From an uncultured Collinsella sp. (GTDB lineage Bacteria > Actinomycetota > Coriobacteriia > Coriobacteriales > Coriobacteriaceae), in NCBI GenBank assembly GCA_900554255.1, contig USGN01000026.1:1-10955 (forward strand): a DNA stretch of 10,955 nucleotides, given 5' to 3'. How positions within the stretch are numbered: position 1 is the first letter of the stretch; the number at the start of each line of letters is the position of its first letter. The position numbers and the translations under genes were made by a program. The notes under the pieces are model-generated. The model did no database searches and was not told where the DNA came from. It saw only the letters and a list, made by a program, of their open reading frames with translations. This document shows, piece by piece, positions 1-7,679 of this stretch.

Positions 1-681
1 TGCCCGTTGTGGTGACCGGCGCTGGCAACCCCACCAAGTACATGAAGGCCTGGAGCGATGCGGGCATCAAGGTTATTCCCGTCGTGGCTTCGGTGGCGCT
101 GGCGCGTCTCGTGGCGCGTCGCGGGGCCACCGCCGTGGTTGCCGAAGGCACCGAATCGGGTGGACATATTGGCGAGACGTCGACGATGGCGCTCGTTCCG
201 CAGGTTGTCGACGCGGTCGATATCCCCGTTGTGGCAGCCGGCTGGCGGCATCGCCGATGGCCGCGGGGTGGCGGCCGCCTTTATGCTCGGCGCTGCCGGC
301 GTCCAGGTGGGAACACGCTTTCTGGTCGCAAACGAGTGCACCGTATCCGAACAGTACAAAGAGCTGGTGCTCAAGGCGGGAGACACCTCGACGCGCGCGA
401 CTGGCCGTTCGACGGGACATCCGGTGCGTGCGCTCAAGAGCCCCTTCACCAATGCCTACGCCAAAAGTGAGGCGGCGGGCGCAAGCGCCGAGGAGCTTGG
501 GGCCATAGGCACAGGTGCGCTTCGCAAGGCCGCCAAGGACGGTAATTACGAAGAGGGTTCGTATTTGTGCGGACAGATTGCTGGCATGGTCAACGAACGC
601 CAGAGCGCACGCGAAATCGTCGACGATCTGGTCGATGGCGCCGAGCATGTCCTGAAGGGTGCGTCCGCATGGGTAGCATAG
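1..681 (+). pseudogene. fabK: Enoyl-ACP reductase II (FabK), 5'-truncated by the window edge and frameshifted
   Basis: FabK is an FMN-dependent, NAD(P)H-using cytosolic enzyme that reduces trans-2-enoyl-ACP, the last step of each elongation cycle. The window starts inside the gene; roughly the first 85-90 residues of a usual ~310-320 are missing. Bases 3-242 read TTGAGNP-like, VIPVVASVALA and AEGTESGGHIG segments typical of FabK and end at VPV-AAG. The conserved AAGGIADG glycine loop is then interrupted: the frame moves by +1 at about 240-247, where GCCGGC-TGGC-GGC replaces the expected GCCGGC-GGC. From 247 the next frame continues perfectly with GGIADGRG, VQVGTRF and the C-terminal GQIAGMVNE-like region to the TAG at 679-681. 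Unshifted reading would stop at 470. A 4-base insertion restores the family sequence exactly; a 1-base insertion would leave one extra Gly. Real mutation and sequencing error cannot be separated here. Its 3' end overlaps fabD by 13 bases. Confidence 0.88.
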
Positions 682-1595
682 CGTTTCTGTTTGCCGGTCA
701 GGGTGCCCAGCATCCCGCGATGGGCGTCGACCTCATCGAGGCGTCACCGGCGGCCGCCGAGGTGTTCGCCATTGCCGATGAGGTACGCCCGGGGACCAGC
801 GAGCAGTGCCGGAGCGCCTCCAAGGAGGAGCTCTCGCAGACCGAGAACACGCAGCCTTGCGTGTTCGTGCACGACTTGGCTGCCGCCGTCGCCCTGCGCG
901 AGCGCGGCGTGGTGCCTGCCGCCTGTGCGGGATTCTCGCTGGGCGAGGTCGCCGCGCTCACCTTTGCGGGGGCATTCGATACGCGAGCGGGCTTTGAGCT
1001 CGTGTGCGAGCGCGCGGCGCTGATGGCCACGGCTGCCGAGCGCCATCCGGGCGGCATGCGCGCCGTCATCAAGCTCGATGCAGCGCAAGTTGAGGGCCTG
1101 GCAAAACAGGCCGGCGAGGACTGCTGGCCGGTCAACTACAACAGTCCGCAGCAGACGGTTGTGGCCGGAGCGCCCGATGCGTTGCAGGCCCTCGACGTCC
1201 TGGTAAAAGAGACTGGCGGTCGCGCCATGAAGGTCGCGGCGTCGGGTGCATTCCATAGCCCCTATATGGCCGAGGCGACCTGTGACCTTGCTGCATATAT
1301 CCAAGCCGGTCACGCGCCATCCCCGTTGCTCATTCCAGTTATGGCAAACATGACGGCGGCGCCCTATCCGGCCGACCCGCAGGCGGCATCGGATGTCTTG
1401 GCCAACCAGGTGAGTCATGCCGTGCACTGGGTCGACACGCTGCATGCTCTGCAGGATCAAGGCATCGACACGTTTATTGAGGTCGGCCCCGGCAAAACGC
1501 TGTCGGGCCTGGTCAAGCGTACGTTGAGCGACGTTCGTGTGTATTCGTGCGAAACGGCCGAACAGGTCGCAGCTATTGCCGACGAGCTCGTATAG
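669..1595 (+). CDS. fabD: Malonyl-CoA:ACP transacylase (FabD)
   Basis: FabD transfers malonyl from CoA to the phosphopantetheine arm of acyl carrier protein, feeding the condensing enzymes. The product is 308 residues, the usual family length. It begins MGSIAFLFAGQGAQ, with the oxyanion Gln at residue 11. The nucleophile Ser90 sits in GFSLGE and the catalytic His196 in GAFHSPYM; the C-terminal EVGPGKTLSGL segment is also standard. The open frame extends further upstream, but the ATG at 669 is chosen because the FabD homology starts exactly there and a GAAGGG Shine-Dalgarno lies just upstream. The start overlaps the fabK stop by 13 bases, suggesting translational coupling. No key residue is missing. 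Confidence 0.96.
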   Translation: MGSIAFLFAGQGAQHPAMGVDLIEASPAAAEVFAIADEVRPGTSEQCRSASKEELSQTENTQPCVFVHDLAAAVALRERGVVPAACAGFSLGEVAALTFAGAFDTRAGFELVCERAALMATAAERHPGGMRAVIKLDAAQVEGLAKQAGEDCWPVNYNSPQQTVVAGAPDALQALDVLVKETGGRAMKVAASGAFHSPYMAEATCDLAAYIQAGHAPSPLLIPVMANMTAAPYPADPQAASDVLANQVSHAVHWVDTLHALQDQGIDTFIEVGPGKTLSGLVKRTLSDVRVYSCETAEQVAAIADELV

Positions 1596-1625
1596 CCCAC
1601 AGGGCTGTAACCCGAAAGGAATGAC

Positions 1626-2399
1626 ATGGGCAACTTGAACAACGGCGCGCTCGAGCGCAACGACTCACGTCGCGTGGCGCTTGTCACGGGCGGCTCGCGC
1701 GGCATCGGTCGCGCTTGTGCCGTGGGCCTGGCGGAGGACGGCTTTGATATCGCCGTCGTCTATGCCGGCAGCGTCGATGCGGCGCACGAGACGTGCGAGG
1801 CCTGCGAGGCGGCTGGCGCCACGGCGCGCGCATATCAATGTGACGTGGCCGACCCCGCTGCCGTCAACGCATGCGTGGAAGCGGTCCTCAACGACTTTGG
1901 CTCCATTTGGGCGCTCGTCAACAACGCCGGCATCACGCGCGACGGCCTGCTCATGCGTATGGGTGACGATGCCTTCGACCGCGTGCTCGATGTCAATCTC
2001 AAGGGCACGTTCAATACGACGCGCGCGCTCACCAAGACCTTTATGCGCCAGCGCGGCGGTTGCGTCGTCAACATGAGCTCGGTCGTGGGCCTGATGGGCA
2101 ATGCCGGTCAGGCCAACTACGCCGCCTCCAAGGCGGGCGTCATCGGCCTGACCAAGGCGGTGGCGCGCGAGCTTGCGTCCCGCGGCGTACGAGTGAACGC
2201 GGTCGCCCCCGGGTTTGTCGAGACCGATATGACGGCAAAGCTTTCGGAGAAGGTTCGCGCGGCAACCGAGGAGCAGATTCCCCTAAAGCGCATGGCGCGC
2301 CCCGAGGAAGTGGCCGGCGTGGTGCGCTTTTTGGCGAGTGATGCGGCTGCCTACATTACGGGCGAGGTCGTGCGCGTCGACGGCGGAATGGCGATGTAG
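1626..2399 (+). CDS. fabG: 3-oxoacyl-ACP reductase (FabG)
   Basis: FabG is an NADPH-dependent short-chain dehydrogenase that reduces 3-oxoacyl-ACP to 3-hydroxyacyl-ACP. The product has 257 residues, slightly longer than the usual ~245 because of an N-terminal extension of about 14 residues before the first beta strand. The Rossmann motif TGGSRGIG is at about residues 21-28, NNAGITRDGL follows, and the catalytic Ser152, Tyr165 and Lys169 lie in MSSVVG and YAASK. The C-terminus has the family's GEVVRVDGGMAM ending. The ATG at 1626 has AAGGA five bases upstream. It follows fabD by 30 bases and precedes fabF by 39. Operon position and motifs separate it from a generic short-chain dehydrogenase. 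Confidence 0.95.
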   Translation: MGNLNNGALERNDSRRVALVTGGSRGIGRACAVGLAEDGFDIAVVYAGSVDAAHETCEACEAAGATARAYQCDVADPAAVNACVEAVLNDFGSIWALVNNAGITRDGLLMRMGDDAFDRVLDVNLKGTFNTTRALTKTFMRQRGGCVVNMSSVVGLMGNAGQANYAASKAGVIGLTKAVARELASRGVRVNAVAPGFVETDMTAKLSEKVRAATEEQIPLKRMARPEEVAGVVRFLASDAAAYITGEVVRVDGGMAM

Positions 2400-2426
2400 A
2401 AACTAGGGCCGAACAACGGCTTGAAT

Positions 2427-2432
2427 GAGGAG
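2427..2432 (+). promoter_or_regulatory. Ribosome binding site that sets the fabF start
   Basis: GAGGAG ends six bases before the ATG at 2439 and only three before the ATG at 2436. It lies inside the open frame if the TTG at 2421 were used. This favours 2439 as the start. Confidence 0.6.
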
Positions 2433-2438
2433 ACCATG

Positions 2439-3686
2439 ATGGAACAGAGAGTTGCAATCACCGGTATCGGTGCCGTATCGCCGCTCGGTAACACGGCGCT
2501 TGCTACCTGGGCGGCCATGTGCGCCGGCACGTGCGGCATCGGCCCGATCACGCACTTCGATACCGATGCGTTTGCCGTTAAGGTGGCGGCCGAGGTCAAG
2601 GGTTTTGACGGCAACGAGTACTTTGGCAAGCGTGACGCCAAGCACCTGGACCCCTGCGTTCAGTTTGCCCTGGCAGCGTCGGACGAGGCCATGCACGATG
2701 CGGGCTTTGATGTCGAGGGCGCCATCGATCGCGAGCGCCTGGGCGTCTACGTGGGTTCGGGCGTGGGCGGCATGCAGACACTCGTCGACAACGTCCACAC
2801 GATCGCCGATCGGGGGCCCCGCCGCGCATCGCCCTATATGATCGCGATGATGATCCCCAATATGGCTTCGGGCAATATCGCAATCCGCCACAAGGCAAAG
2901 GGCCCGACCCTGCCCGTGGTGACCGCCTGCGCGACCTCGGCCCATGCCGTGGGCGAGGCGTTCCGCGCCATCAAGCACGGCTATGCCGATGCAATCCTGG
3001 CCGGCGGCGCCGAGGCCGCAATCATCCCCGATGCCGTTGCGGGCTTTACATCCTGCCGTGCTCTCACCACTAATCCTGACCCGTCGACGGCTTGCCGCCC
3101 GTTCGATGCAGACCGCGACGGCTTTGTGATGGGCGAGGGCGCCTGCGTGCTGGTTCTCGAGGGCATGGAGCATGCGCAGGCGCGCGGTGCGCACATTTAT
3201 GCCGAGGTCGTGGGCTACGGCAACACCGATGATGCCTATCACATCACGAGCCCCGATCCCGAGGCTGCCGGCATTGCCCGCGCGATATCGCTGGCGGTGG
3301 CCGAGGGCGACGTCAAGCCTTCCGAGGGTCTCTACATCAACGCTCACGGTACCTCGACCAAGCTCAACGATTCGTCCGAGACGGCGGGCATAAAGCGTGC
3401 GCTCGGCGAGGACGCGGCACGCGCCGCACACGTCTCGTCGACCAAGTCGATGACCGGCCACATGATCGGTGCCACGGGCGCCATCGAGGTCATGGCCTGT
3501 GCCATGGCGCTCGAGCAGGGCGTGGTGCCGCCGACCATTAACTACCACACACCCGATCCCGCCTGCGATCTTGATTACACGCCCAATCGCGCGGTTCGCG
3601 CCGACCTTACCTGGGCGCTTTCGACCAACCTGGGCTTTGGCGGGCACAACGCCGCCATCGCACTGCGTAGATATACGAGGAGCTAG
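2439..3686 (+). CDS. fabF: 3-oxoacyl-ACP synthase II (FabF)
   Basis: FabF is the elongating beta-ketoacyl-ACP synthase; it condenses acyl groups with malonyl-ACP and releases CO2. The product has 415 residues, matching the family (about 411-415). The thiolase-fold catalytic residues are all present: nucleophile Cys164 in TACATS, His303 in NAHGTST, Lys336 and His341 in STKSMTGH. The gatekeeper loop GFGGHN is near the C-terminus. The start at 2439 gives MEQRVAITGIG and the best Shine-Dalgarno spacing; 2436 is a close alternative. It lies between fabG and accB, three bases before accB. FabF rather than FabB is supported by the Gram-positive operon context. A long open frame on the opposite strand is only a shadow. 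Confidence 0.96.
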   Translation: MEQRVAITGIGAVSPLGNTALATWAAMCAGTCGIGPITHFDTDAFAVKVAAEVKGFDGNEYFGKRDAKHLDPCVQFALAASDEAMHDAGFDVEGAIDRERLGVYVGSGVGGMQTLVDNVHTIADRGPRRASPYMIAMMIPNMASGNIAIRHKAKGPTLPVVTACATSAHAVGEAFRAIKHGYADAILAGGAEAAIIPDAVAGFTSCRALTTNPDPSTACRPFDADRDGFVMGEGACVLVLEGMEHAQARGAHIYAEVVGYGNTDDAYHITSPDPEAAGIARAISLAVAEGDVKPSEGLYINAHGTSTKLNDSSETAGIKRALGEDAARAAHVSSTKSMTGHMIGATGAIEVMACAMALEQGVVPPTINYHTPDPACDLDYTPNRAVRADLTWALSTNLGFGGHNAAIALRRYTRS

Positions 3687-3689
3687 AGC

Positions 3690-4166
3690 ATGGATTCCAA
3701 AAGACTTGCCGAGATAGCCGATGTTATGGAGGACCGCGGCCTCACGCGCGTGCGCGTTGAGGAGCCCGATGGCACCGCGGTCGAACTCGAGCGCGCGAGT
3801 GCGGCACAGCCGGTTGCCGTGCCCATGCCTATGCCGGGTGCCGTGACTGCTCCGGCGGTGGCTCCTGTCGCCATGCCTGCCGCCGCGCCGGAGCCCGCCG
3901 CGCAGGTGCCTGCCGCCGCACCGGAGCCTAAGGGCACCGAGGTGACCGCTCCCATGGTCGGCGTTTTCTATGCTGCCCCGGCGCCGGGCGACGAGCCGTT
4001 TGTGCACGTGGGCTCCAAGGTCAAGGTCGGCGAGACCCTCTGCATCATCGAGGCCATGAAGGTTCTCAACGAGGTGACGGCAGAGGCGGATGGCGAGGTG
4101 CTCGAGATCTGCGTGGCCGACGGCGACCTCGTGGAGTTTGGCAGCTGCCTCATGAGGATCGGATAG
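3690..4166 (+). CDS. accB: Biotin carboxyl carrier protein of acetyl-CoA carboxylase (AccB)
   Basis: AccB carries the biotin that is carboxylated by AccC and then donates CO2 through AccDA to acetyl-CoA. The product has 158 residues, normal for the family. Residues 1-35 form the N-terminal helical region. Residues about 36-82 are a flexible Ala/Pro-rich linker containing two AAAPEP units. The C-terminal biotinyl domain has the EAMKVLNEV motif with the biotin-accepting Lys124, and the VGVFYAAPAPGDEPF loop ('thumb'-type insertion) is present. The ATG at 3690 has GAGGAG seven bases upstream, inside the end of fabF, and comes three bases after the fabF stop, so coupling is likely. A biotin protein ligase must modify it; none is encoded here. 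Confidence 0.96.
   Translation: MDSKRLAEIADVMEDRGLTRVRVEEPDGTAVELERASAAQPVAVPMPMPGAVTAPAVAPVAMPAAAPEPAAQVPAAAPEPKGTEVTAPMVGVFYAAPAPGDEPFVHVGSKVKVGETLCIIEAMKVLNEVTAEADGEVLEICVADGDLVEFGSCLMRIG
3876..3928 (+). repeat. Direct repeat in the AccB Ala/Pro linker
   Basis: A 20-base unit at 3876-3895 recurs at 3909-3928 with one mismatch (G versus A), a 33-base (11-codon) period. Both copies encode PAAAPEP. It lies wholly in the flexible linker, where repeat-number variation is tolerated. Confidence 0.75.
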
Positions 4167-4170
4167 GTGA
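4165..4170 (+). promoter_or_regulatory. Ribosome binding site that sets the fabZ start
   Basis: AGGTGA overlaps the accB stop codon and ends five bases before the ATG at 4176. The in-frame GTG at 4167 lies inside this site, so the ATG is preferred. Confidence 0.6.
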
Positions 4171-4175
4171 TATCC

Positions 4176-4598
4176 ATGAACAAAGAAGAGCTCAAGAAGC
4201 TGTTGCCGCATCGTGAGCCGATGCTTTTGCTCGACGAAGCCGAGCTGGTGGGCGACGAGGCCCACGGCAAGATAACGATTACGGGCGACGAGTACTTTTT
4301 ACAGGGGCATTTTCCGGGAAACCCGGTTGTCCCCGGCGTGATTCAGTGCGAGATGCTCGCCCAGAACTGCTGCGTGCTGCTGATGGGCGATGAGGAGGCG
4401 CGCGGCGCGACGCCGTTCTACACCAGTCTGGACAAGGTGCGCTTTAAGCGTCCGGTGCGCCCGGGCGACACGGTTGATCTGGTGTGCTCCATCACGCGTG
4501 CGCGCGGGCCGTTCCGCTTTGCGACGGGTACTGCGAGCGTCAACGGTGAGGTTTGCTGCCGCGCCGATATGTCTTTTGCACTCATGCACGAAAGTTAA
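4176..4598 (+). CDS. fabZ: 3-hydroxyacyl-ACP dehydratase (FabZ)
   Basis: FabZ is a hot-dog-fold dehydratase that converts 3-hydroxyacyl-ACP to trans-2-enoyl-ACP. The product has 140 residues, the family norm. It opens with MNKEELKKLLPHREPMLLLD, matching the N-terminal signature. The catalytic His is in GHFPGNPVVPGV and the catalytic Glu in IQCEMLAQ about 14 residues later. The gene sits between accB and accC as in the streptococcal cluster. A start at the GTG 4167 would add three residues; the Shine-Dalgarno favours 4176. No isomerising partner (FabM/FabA) is present in the window, so how unsaturated fatty acids are made cannot be read from it. Confidence 0.95.
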   Translation: MNKEELKKLLPHREPMLLLDEAELVGDEAHGKITITGDEYFLQGHFPGNPVVPGVIQCEMLAQNCCVLLMGDEEARGATPFYTSLDKVRFKRPVRPGDTVDLVCSITRARGPFRFATGTASVNGEVCCRADMSFALMHES

Positions 4599-4608
4599 GG
4601 AAGGCTTC

Positions 4609-5952
4609 ATGTTCGACAAAGTGCTCATCGCCAACCGCGGCGAGGTCGCGGTCCGTGTTATCCGCGCGTGCCGCGATATGGGCATCAAGACCGTCGCCGT
4701 CTACTCCACGGCCGATGCGGACGCGCTGCACGTGCAGCTTGCCGACGAGGCGTATTGCATCGGCGGCCCGCGTCTTGCCGAGAGCTACCTCAACGACGAT
4801 GCCGTGCTCACCTGTGCCGTAAAGTCGGGGGCAAAGGCGATCCATCCTGGCTACGGTTTCTTTTCCGAGAAGGCGAGCTTTGTACGCGACTGCGACAAGT
4901 ATGGCCTGGCGTTTGTCGGTCCTTCGGCCGAGGTAATCGACAGCATGGGCGACAAGGACGCCGCACGTCGAACGGCTGCCGCGGCGGGCGTGCCCATCGT
5001 GCCGGGCTGCGATTTGCTCAAAAGCCCCGAGGAGGCAACGGCCGAGGCCGAGCGCATTGGCTGCCCCGTGCTTATTAAGGCGCGTGCCGGTGGTGGCGGT
5101 CGCGGCATTCGCAAGGTCGAGCGCGTGGAAGATGCGGCAAAGGCGTTCATCGAAGCGCGTGCCGAGGGCGAGGCCGTTTTTGGCGACGGCGAGTGCTACA
5201 TGGAGAAGTTCGTCGCGCCGGCGCACCACGTTGAGGTTCAGATTATGGCCGATAAGCAGGGCCATGTGTTTTCGCTCGGCGAGCGCGAGTGTTCGGTGCA
5301 GCGCCGCAACCAAAAGCTGATCGAGGAGAGCCCCGCGCCGTGCCTCGACGGACGCGATGATATTCGCGCGCGCATGCACAAGGCGGCGCGCGACCTGGCT
5401 CGTGCCGTTGGCTATGAGGGCGCCGGCACCATTGAGTTTTTGTACTCAGATGACGGCAATTTCTACTTTATGGAAATGAACACGCGCTTGCAGGTGGAGC
5501 ATCCGGTTACGGAGTTTGTGACCGATACCGACTTGGTCAAGTGGCAGCTGCGCGTAGCAGCCGGCCAGCCTCTGCCCTTTGAGCAGGAGGACATGCCGGT
5601 CCGCAACCACGCCATGGAGTGCCGCATCAATGCCGAAACGCCGGACTTTCTGCCGTCATGCGGAACGATCACCGCGTTACGTGTGCCGGGTGGTCCGCGC
5701 GTGCGCTGGGATTCCGCCATGTTTGCCGGGGCCGCCGTTCCGCCGTACTACGACTCCATGCTCGGCAAGCTCATCGTGTGTGCGCCCACGCGCGACGGCG
5801 CCATTCGCAAGATGCGCTCGGCCCTGGGCGAGCTCGTGATTGAGGGCGTGAGCGAAAACAGCGAGCTTCAGCTCGACGTGCTGGCAAACGACGAGTTCTT
5901 GTCGGGCATGTATCACACCGATCTGATGGGGCATCTCTATGCTGATGAATAG
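4609..5952 (+). CDS. accC: Acetyl-CoA carboxylase, biotin carboxylase subunit (AccC)
   Basis: AccC is an ATP-grasp enzyme that uses ATP and bicarbonate to carboxylate the biotin on AccB. The product has 447 residues, as expected for a stand-alone biotin carboxylase. The N-terminal FDKVLIANRGE is diagnostic. The ATP-binding lysine is Lys157 and the glycine-rich loop GGGGRGIR follows at about 161-168. The HHVEVQI and FMEMNTRLQVEHPVTE segments contain metal ligands and the catalytic Arg293. The ATG at 4609 has a strong AAGGAAGG just upstream that overlaps the fabZ stop. The open frame extends upstream over fabZ but carries no AccC homology there. The stop lies 34 bases before the preferred accDA start, or overlaps the alternative one. 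Confidence 0.97.
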   Translation: MFDKVLIANRGEVAVRVIRACRDMGIKTVAVYSTADADALHVQLADEAYCIGGPRLAESYLNDDAVLTCAVKSGAKAIHPGYGFFSEKASFVRDCDKYGLAFVGPSAEVIDSMGDKDAARRTAAAAGVPIVPGCDLLKSPEEATAEAERIGCPVLIKARAGGGGRGIRKVERVEDAAKAFIEARAEGEAVFGDGECYMEKFVAPAHHVEVQIMADKQGHVFSLGERECSVQRRNQKLIEESPAPCLDGRDDIRARMHKAARDLARAVGYEGAGTIEFLYSDDGNFYFMEMNTRLQVEHPVTEFVTDTDLVKWQLRVAAGQPLPFEQEDMPVRNHAMECRINAETPDFLPSCGTITALRVPGGPRVRWDSAMFAGAAVPPYYDSMLGKLIVCAPTRDGAIRKMRSALGELVIEGVSENSELQLDVLANDEFLSGMYHTDLMGHLYADE

Positions 5953-5977
5953 AAAAGCGAAGACGGTCAATGTCCTT

Positions 5978-5983
5978 GAGGGG
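5978..5983 (+). promoter_or_regulatory. Ribosome binding site favouring the internal accDA start
   Basis: GAGGGG lies three to five bases before the ATG at 5987. The upstream in-frame ATGs at 5939 and 5945 have no comparable site, only GGGG before 5939. Confidence 0.5.
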
Positions 5984-5986
5984 CCG

Positions 5987-7663
5987 ATGACCGAGTCGTG
6001 CGCCGAGTTTCCCGCGCGCCACGTGTTTATCAAGTGCCCGGAGTGCCGCCGTGTGATCGATGAGGCGCGCCTGCACGACAACCTCGAGGTCTGCCCTCGT
6101 TGCGGCAAACACTTTCGCGTGAGCGGTCGCGCGCGCATGCGCATGACGGTCGACGAGGGCACGTTTGAGGAATGGGATGCCAATCTGGCGTCGGAGGACT
6201 TCCTCTCGTTTCCCGGCTATGCCGACAAGCTCAAGAGCGTGAGCGAGCGTTCGGGCGAGCACGATGCCGTTGTGTGCGGCAGGGGCAAAATCTGCGGTTG
6301 CGATACCGCGCTCTTCTTTATGGACGCTAACTTTATGATGGGCTCGATGGGCTCCGTGGTGGGCGAGAAGATCTGTCGCGCATTTGAGCGTGCGACCGAG
6401 CTGGGATTGCCAGTTGTCGGCTTTACCGTTTCGGGCGGTGCTCGCATGCAAGAGGGCGTGACATCGCTTATGCAGATGGCCAAGATTTCTGCGGCGGTTA
6501 GGCGCCACAGCGAGGCGGGCGGCCTGTATATCACGGTGCTCACCGACCCTACGACCGGAGGCGTAACCGCGAGCTTTGCCATGGAGGGCGACATTATCCT
6601 GGCCGAGCCCGATGCCCTGACGGCATTTGCCGGCCCGCGCGTGATCGAGCAGAACATGCACAAGCGACTGCCCAAGGGATTCCAGCGCTCCGAGTTTTTG
6701 ATGGAGCACGGCTTTTGCGATGCCGTTGTTCCGCGTGGCGAGATTGCGCTCACGGTAGGCGAGCTGCTGGCGCTGCACGAAGGGCACGCGCCCAGCCTGG
6801 GGGCACCGCACGAGATTGTGCATGCGGGTCGCCGCGGCAAAAAGCTGGGGCACTTGTTTAAGCGCTCGGCGCCACCAAAAACCGCGCTCGAGATTGTCAA
6901 GCAGACCCGCTCGGCAGATCGTGCCACGGCGGGCGAGATGATCTCGCTGGGCTTGGACGGATTTGTGGAGCTGCATGGCGACCGTTACTTTGGTGATGAC
7001 GCCGCCGTGGTGGGTGGCATTGGCTGGAAAGACGGACGTCCTGTGACGGTTATCGCCATCGAGCGCGGCACCACGACCAAAGAGCGCATGCGTCGCAACT
7101 TTGGTATGGCACATCCCGAGGGCTACCGCAAAGCGCGTCGCCTTATGCGCCAGGCCGAAAAGTTTGGTCGACCGGTTCTGTGCCTGGTCGATACTTCGGG
7201 CGCGTTTTGCGGCATCGGTGCCGAGGAGCGCGGCCAGGGCGAGGCGATTGCCCAGAATCTCGTGGAGATGAGCGGCCTTAAGACGCCGATTGTCTCGGTG
7301 GTAACAGGCGAGGGCGGCTCTGGTGGCGCGCTGGCGCTGTCCGTGGCCGACCGCATCCTGATGCTCTCGAGCTCGGCCTATTCGGTCGTGAGCCCCGAGG
7401 CCTGTGCGTCGATTCTGTGGAAGGATACCGAGCGCGCGAATGAGGCCGCCGAGGCGCTTAAACTCACGGCTCCCGATCTGTTGGCGCTCGGCATCATCGA
7501 CGGCATTGTTGATGATAGGGGCCTGTCGCATGAGGAGATCGCCGGTGCCGTCATGTCCTCGGCATTTGATGCCTTCGATACGCTTGGGCGGCTCGACGAC
7601 GCGACCCTCACAAACCTCCGCTACGAAAAGTACCGCGCAATCGGTCAGTACCGCACGATGTGA
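5987..7663 (+). CDS. accDA: Fused acetyl-CoA carboxylase carboxyltransferase, beta (AccD) plus alpha (AccA)
   Basis: This enzyme moves the carboxyl group from biotin on AccB to acetyl-CoA, giving malonyl-CoA. One open frame encodes both subunits, 558 residues from the preferred start. Residues about 1-265 are AccD: a zinc ribbon with Cys17, Cys20, Cys36 and Cys39 (CPEC, CPRC), then the crotonase-fold core with SGGARMQEG and TDPTTGGVTASFA. Residues about 266-300 form a basic linker. Residues about 301-558 are AccA, with RRNFGMAHPEGYRKA, GAEERGQ, GEGGSGGALAL and SPEACASILWK. The N-terminal helical region of separate AccA proteins is largely absent, so the linker replaces it. An ATG at 5939, overlapping accC by 14 bases, is an alternative start adding 16 residues without family similarity. 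Fused forms are known in some bacteria. No frameshift or lost motif is seen. Confidence 0.95.
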   Translation: MTESCAEFPARHVFIKCPECRRVIDEARLHDNLEVCPRCGKHFRVSGRARMRMTVDEGTFEEWDANLASEDFLSFPGYADKLKSVSERSGEHDAVVCGRGKICGCDTALFFMDANFMMGSMGSVVGEKICRAFERATELGLPVVGFTVSGGARMQEGVTSLMQMAKISAAVRRHSEAGGLYITVLTDPTTGGVTASFAMEGDIILAEPDALTAFAGPRVIEQNMHKRLPKGFQRSEFLMEHGFCDAVVPRGEIALTVGELLALHEGHAPSLGAPHEIVHAGRRGKKLGHLFKRSAPPKTALEIVKQTRSADRATAGEMISLGLDGFVELHGDRYFGDDAAVVGGIGWKDGRPVTVIAIERGTTTKERMRRNFGMAHPEGYRKARRLMRQAEKFGRPVLCLVDTSGAFCGIGAEERGQGEAIAQNLVEMSGLKTPIVSVVTGEGGSGGALALSVADRILMLSSSAYSVVSPEACASILWKDTERANEAAEALKLTAPDLLALGIIDGIVDDRGLSHEEIAGAVMSSAFDAFDTLGRLDDATLTNLRYEKYRAIGQYRTM

Positions 7664-7679
7664 CTAGGGGACAGTCCGC

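Noticed and set aside
243..249. Programmed ribosomal frameshift in fabK
   Set aside because: There is no recognisable slippery heptamer, stop codon at the shift site or stimulatory structure, and FabK is not known to use one. A +1 slip would also leave an extra Gly in the loop.
1596..1625. Regulatory element between fabD and fabG
   Set aside because: The gap is 30 bases and holds only short chance palindromes and the fabG ribosome binding site.
2406..2422. Small hairpin GCCG-AACAA-CGGC between fabG and fabF as a terminator
   Set aside because: The stem is only about 4 bp plus wobbles, there is no T-run, and it sits inside a tightly packed operon.
2403..4265. 620-residue open frame on the minus strand
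   Set aside because: It lies antisense to fabF, accB and the start of fabZ, which have complete motifs. The translation is rich in His, Arg and Gly with no recognisable domain, as expected for the antisense of GC-ending codons.
5771..7531. 586-residue open frame on the minus strand
   Set aside because: It is antisense to the clearly real accDA gene and the end of accC, has a low-complexity His/Arg/Ala-rich translation, and shows no family motif.
1..7663. FapR- or FabT-like operator for fatty acid control
   Set aside because: No convincing palindromic operator was seen within the window. Any such site would be expected upstream of the first operon gene, outside the window.
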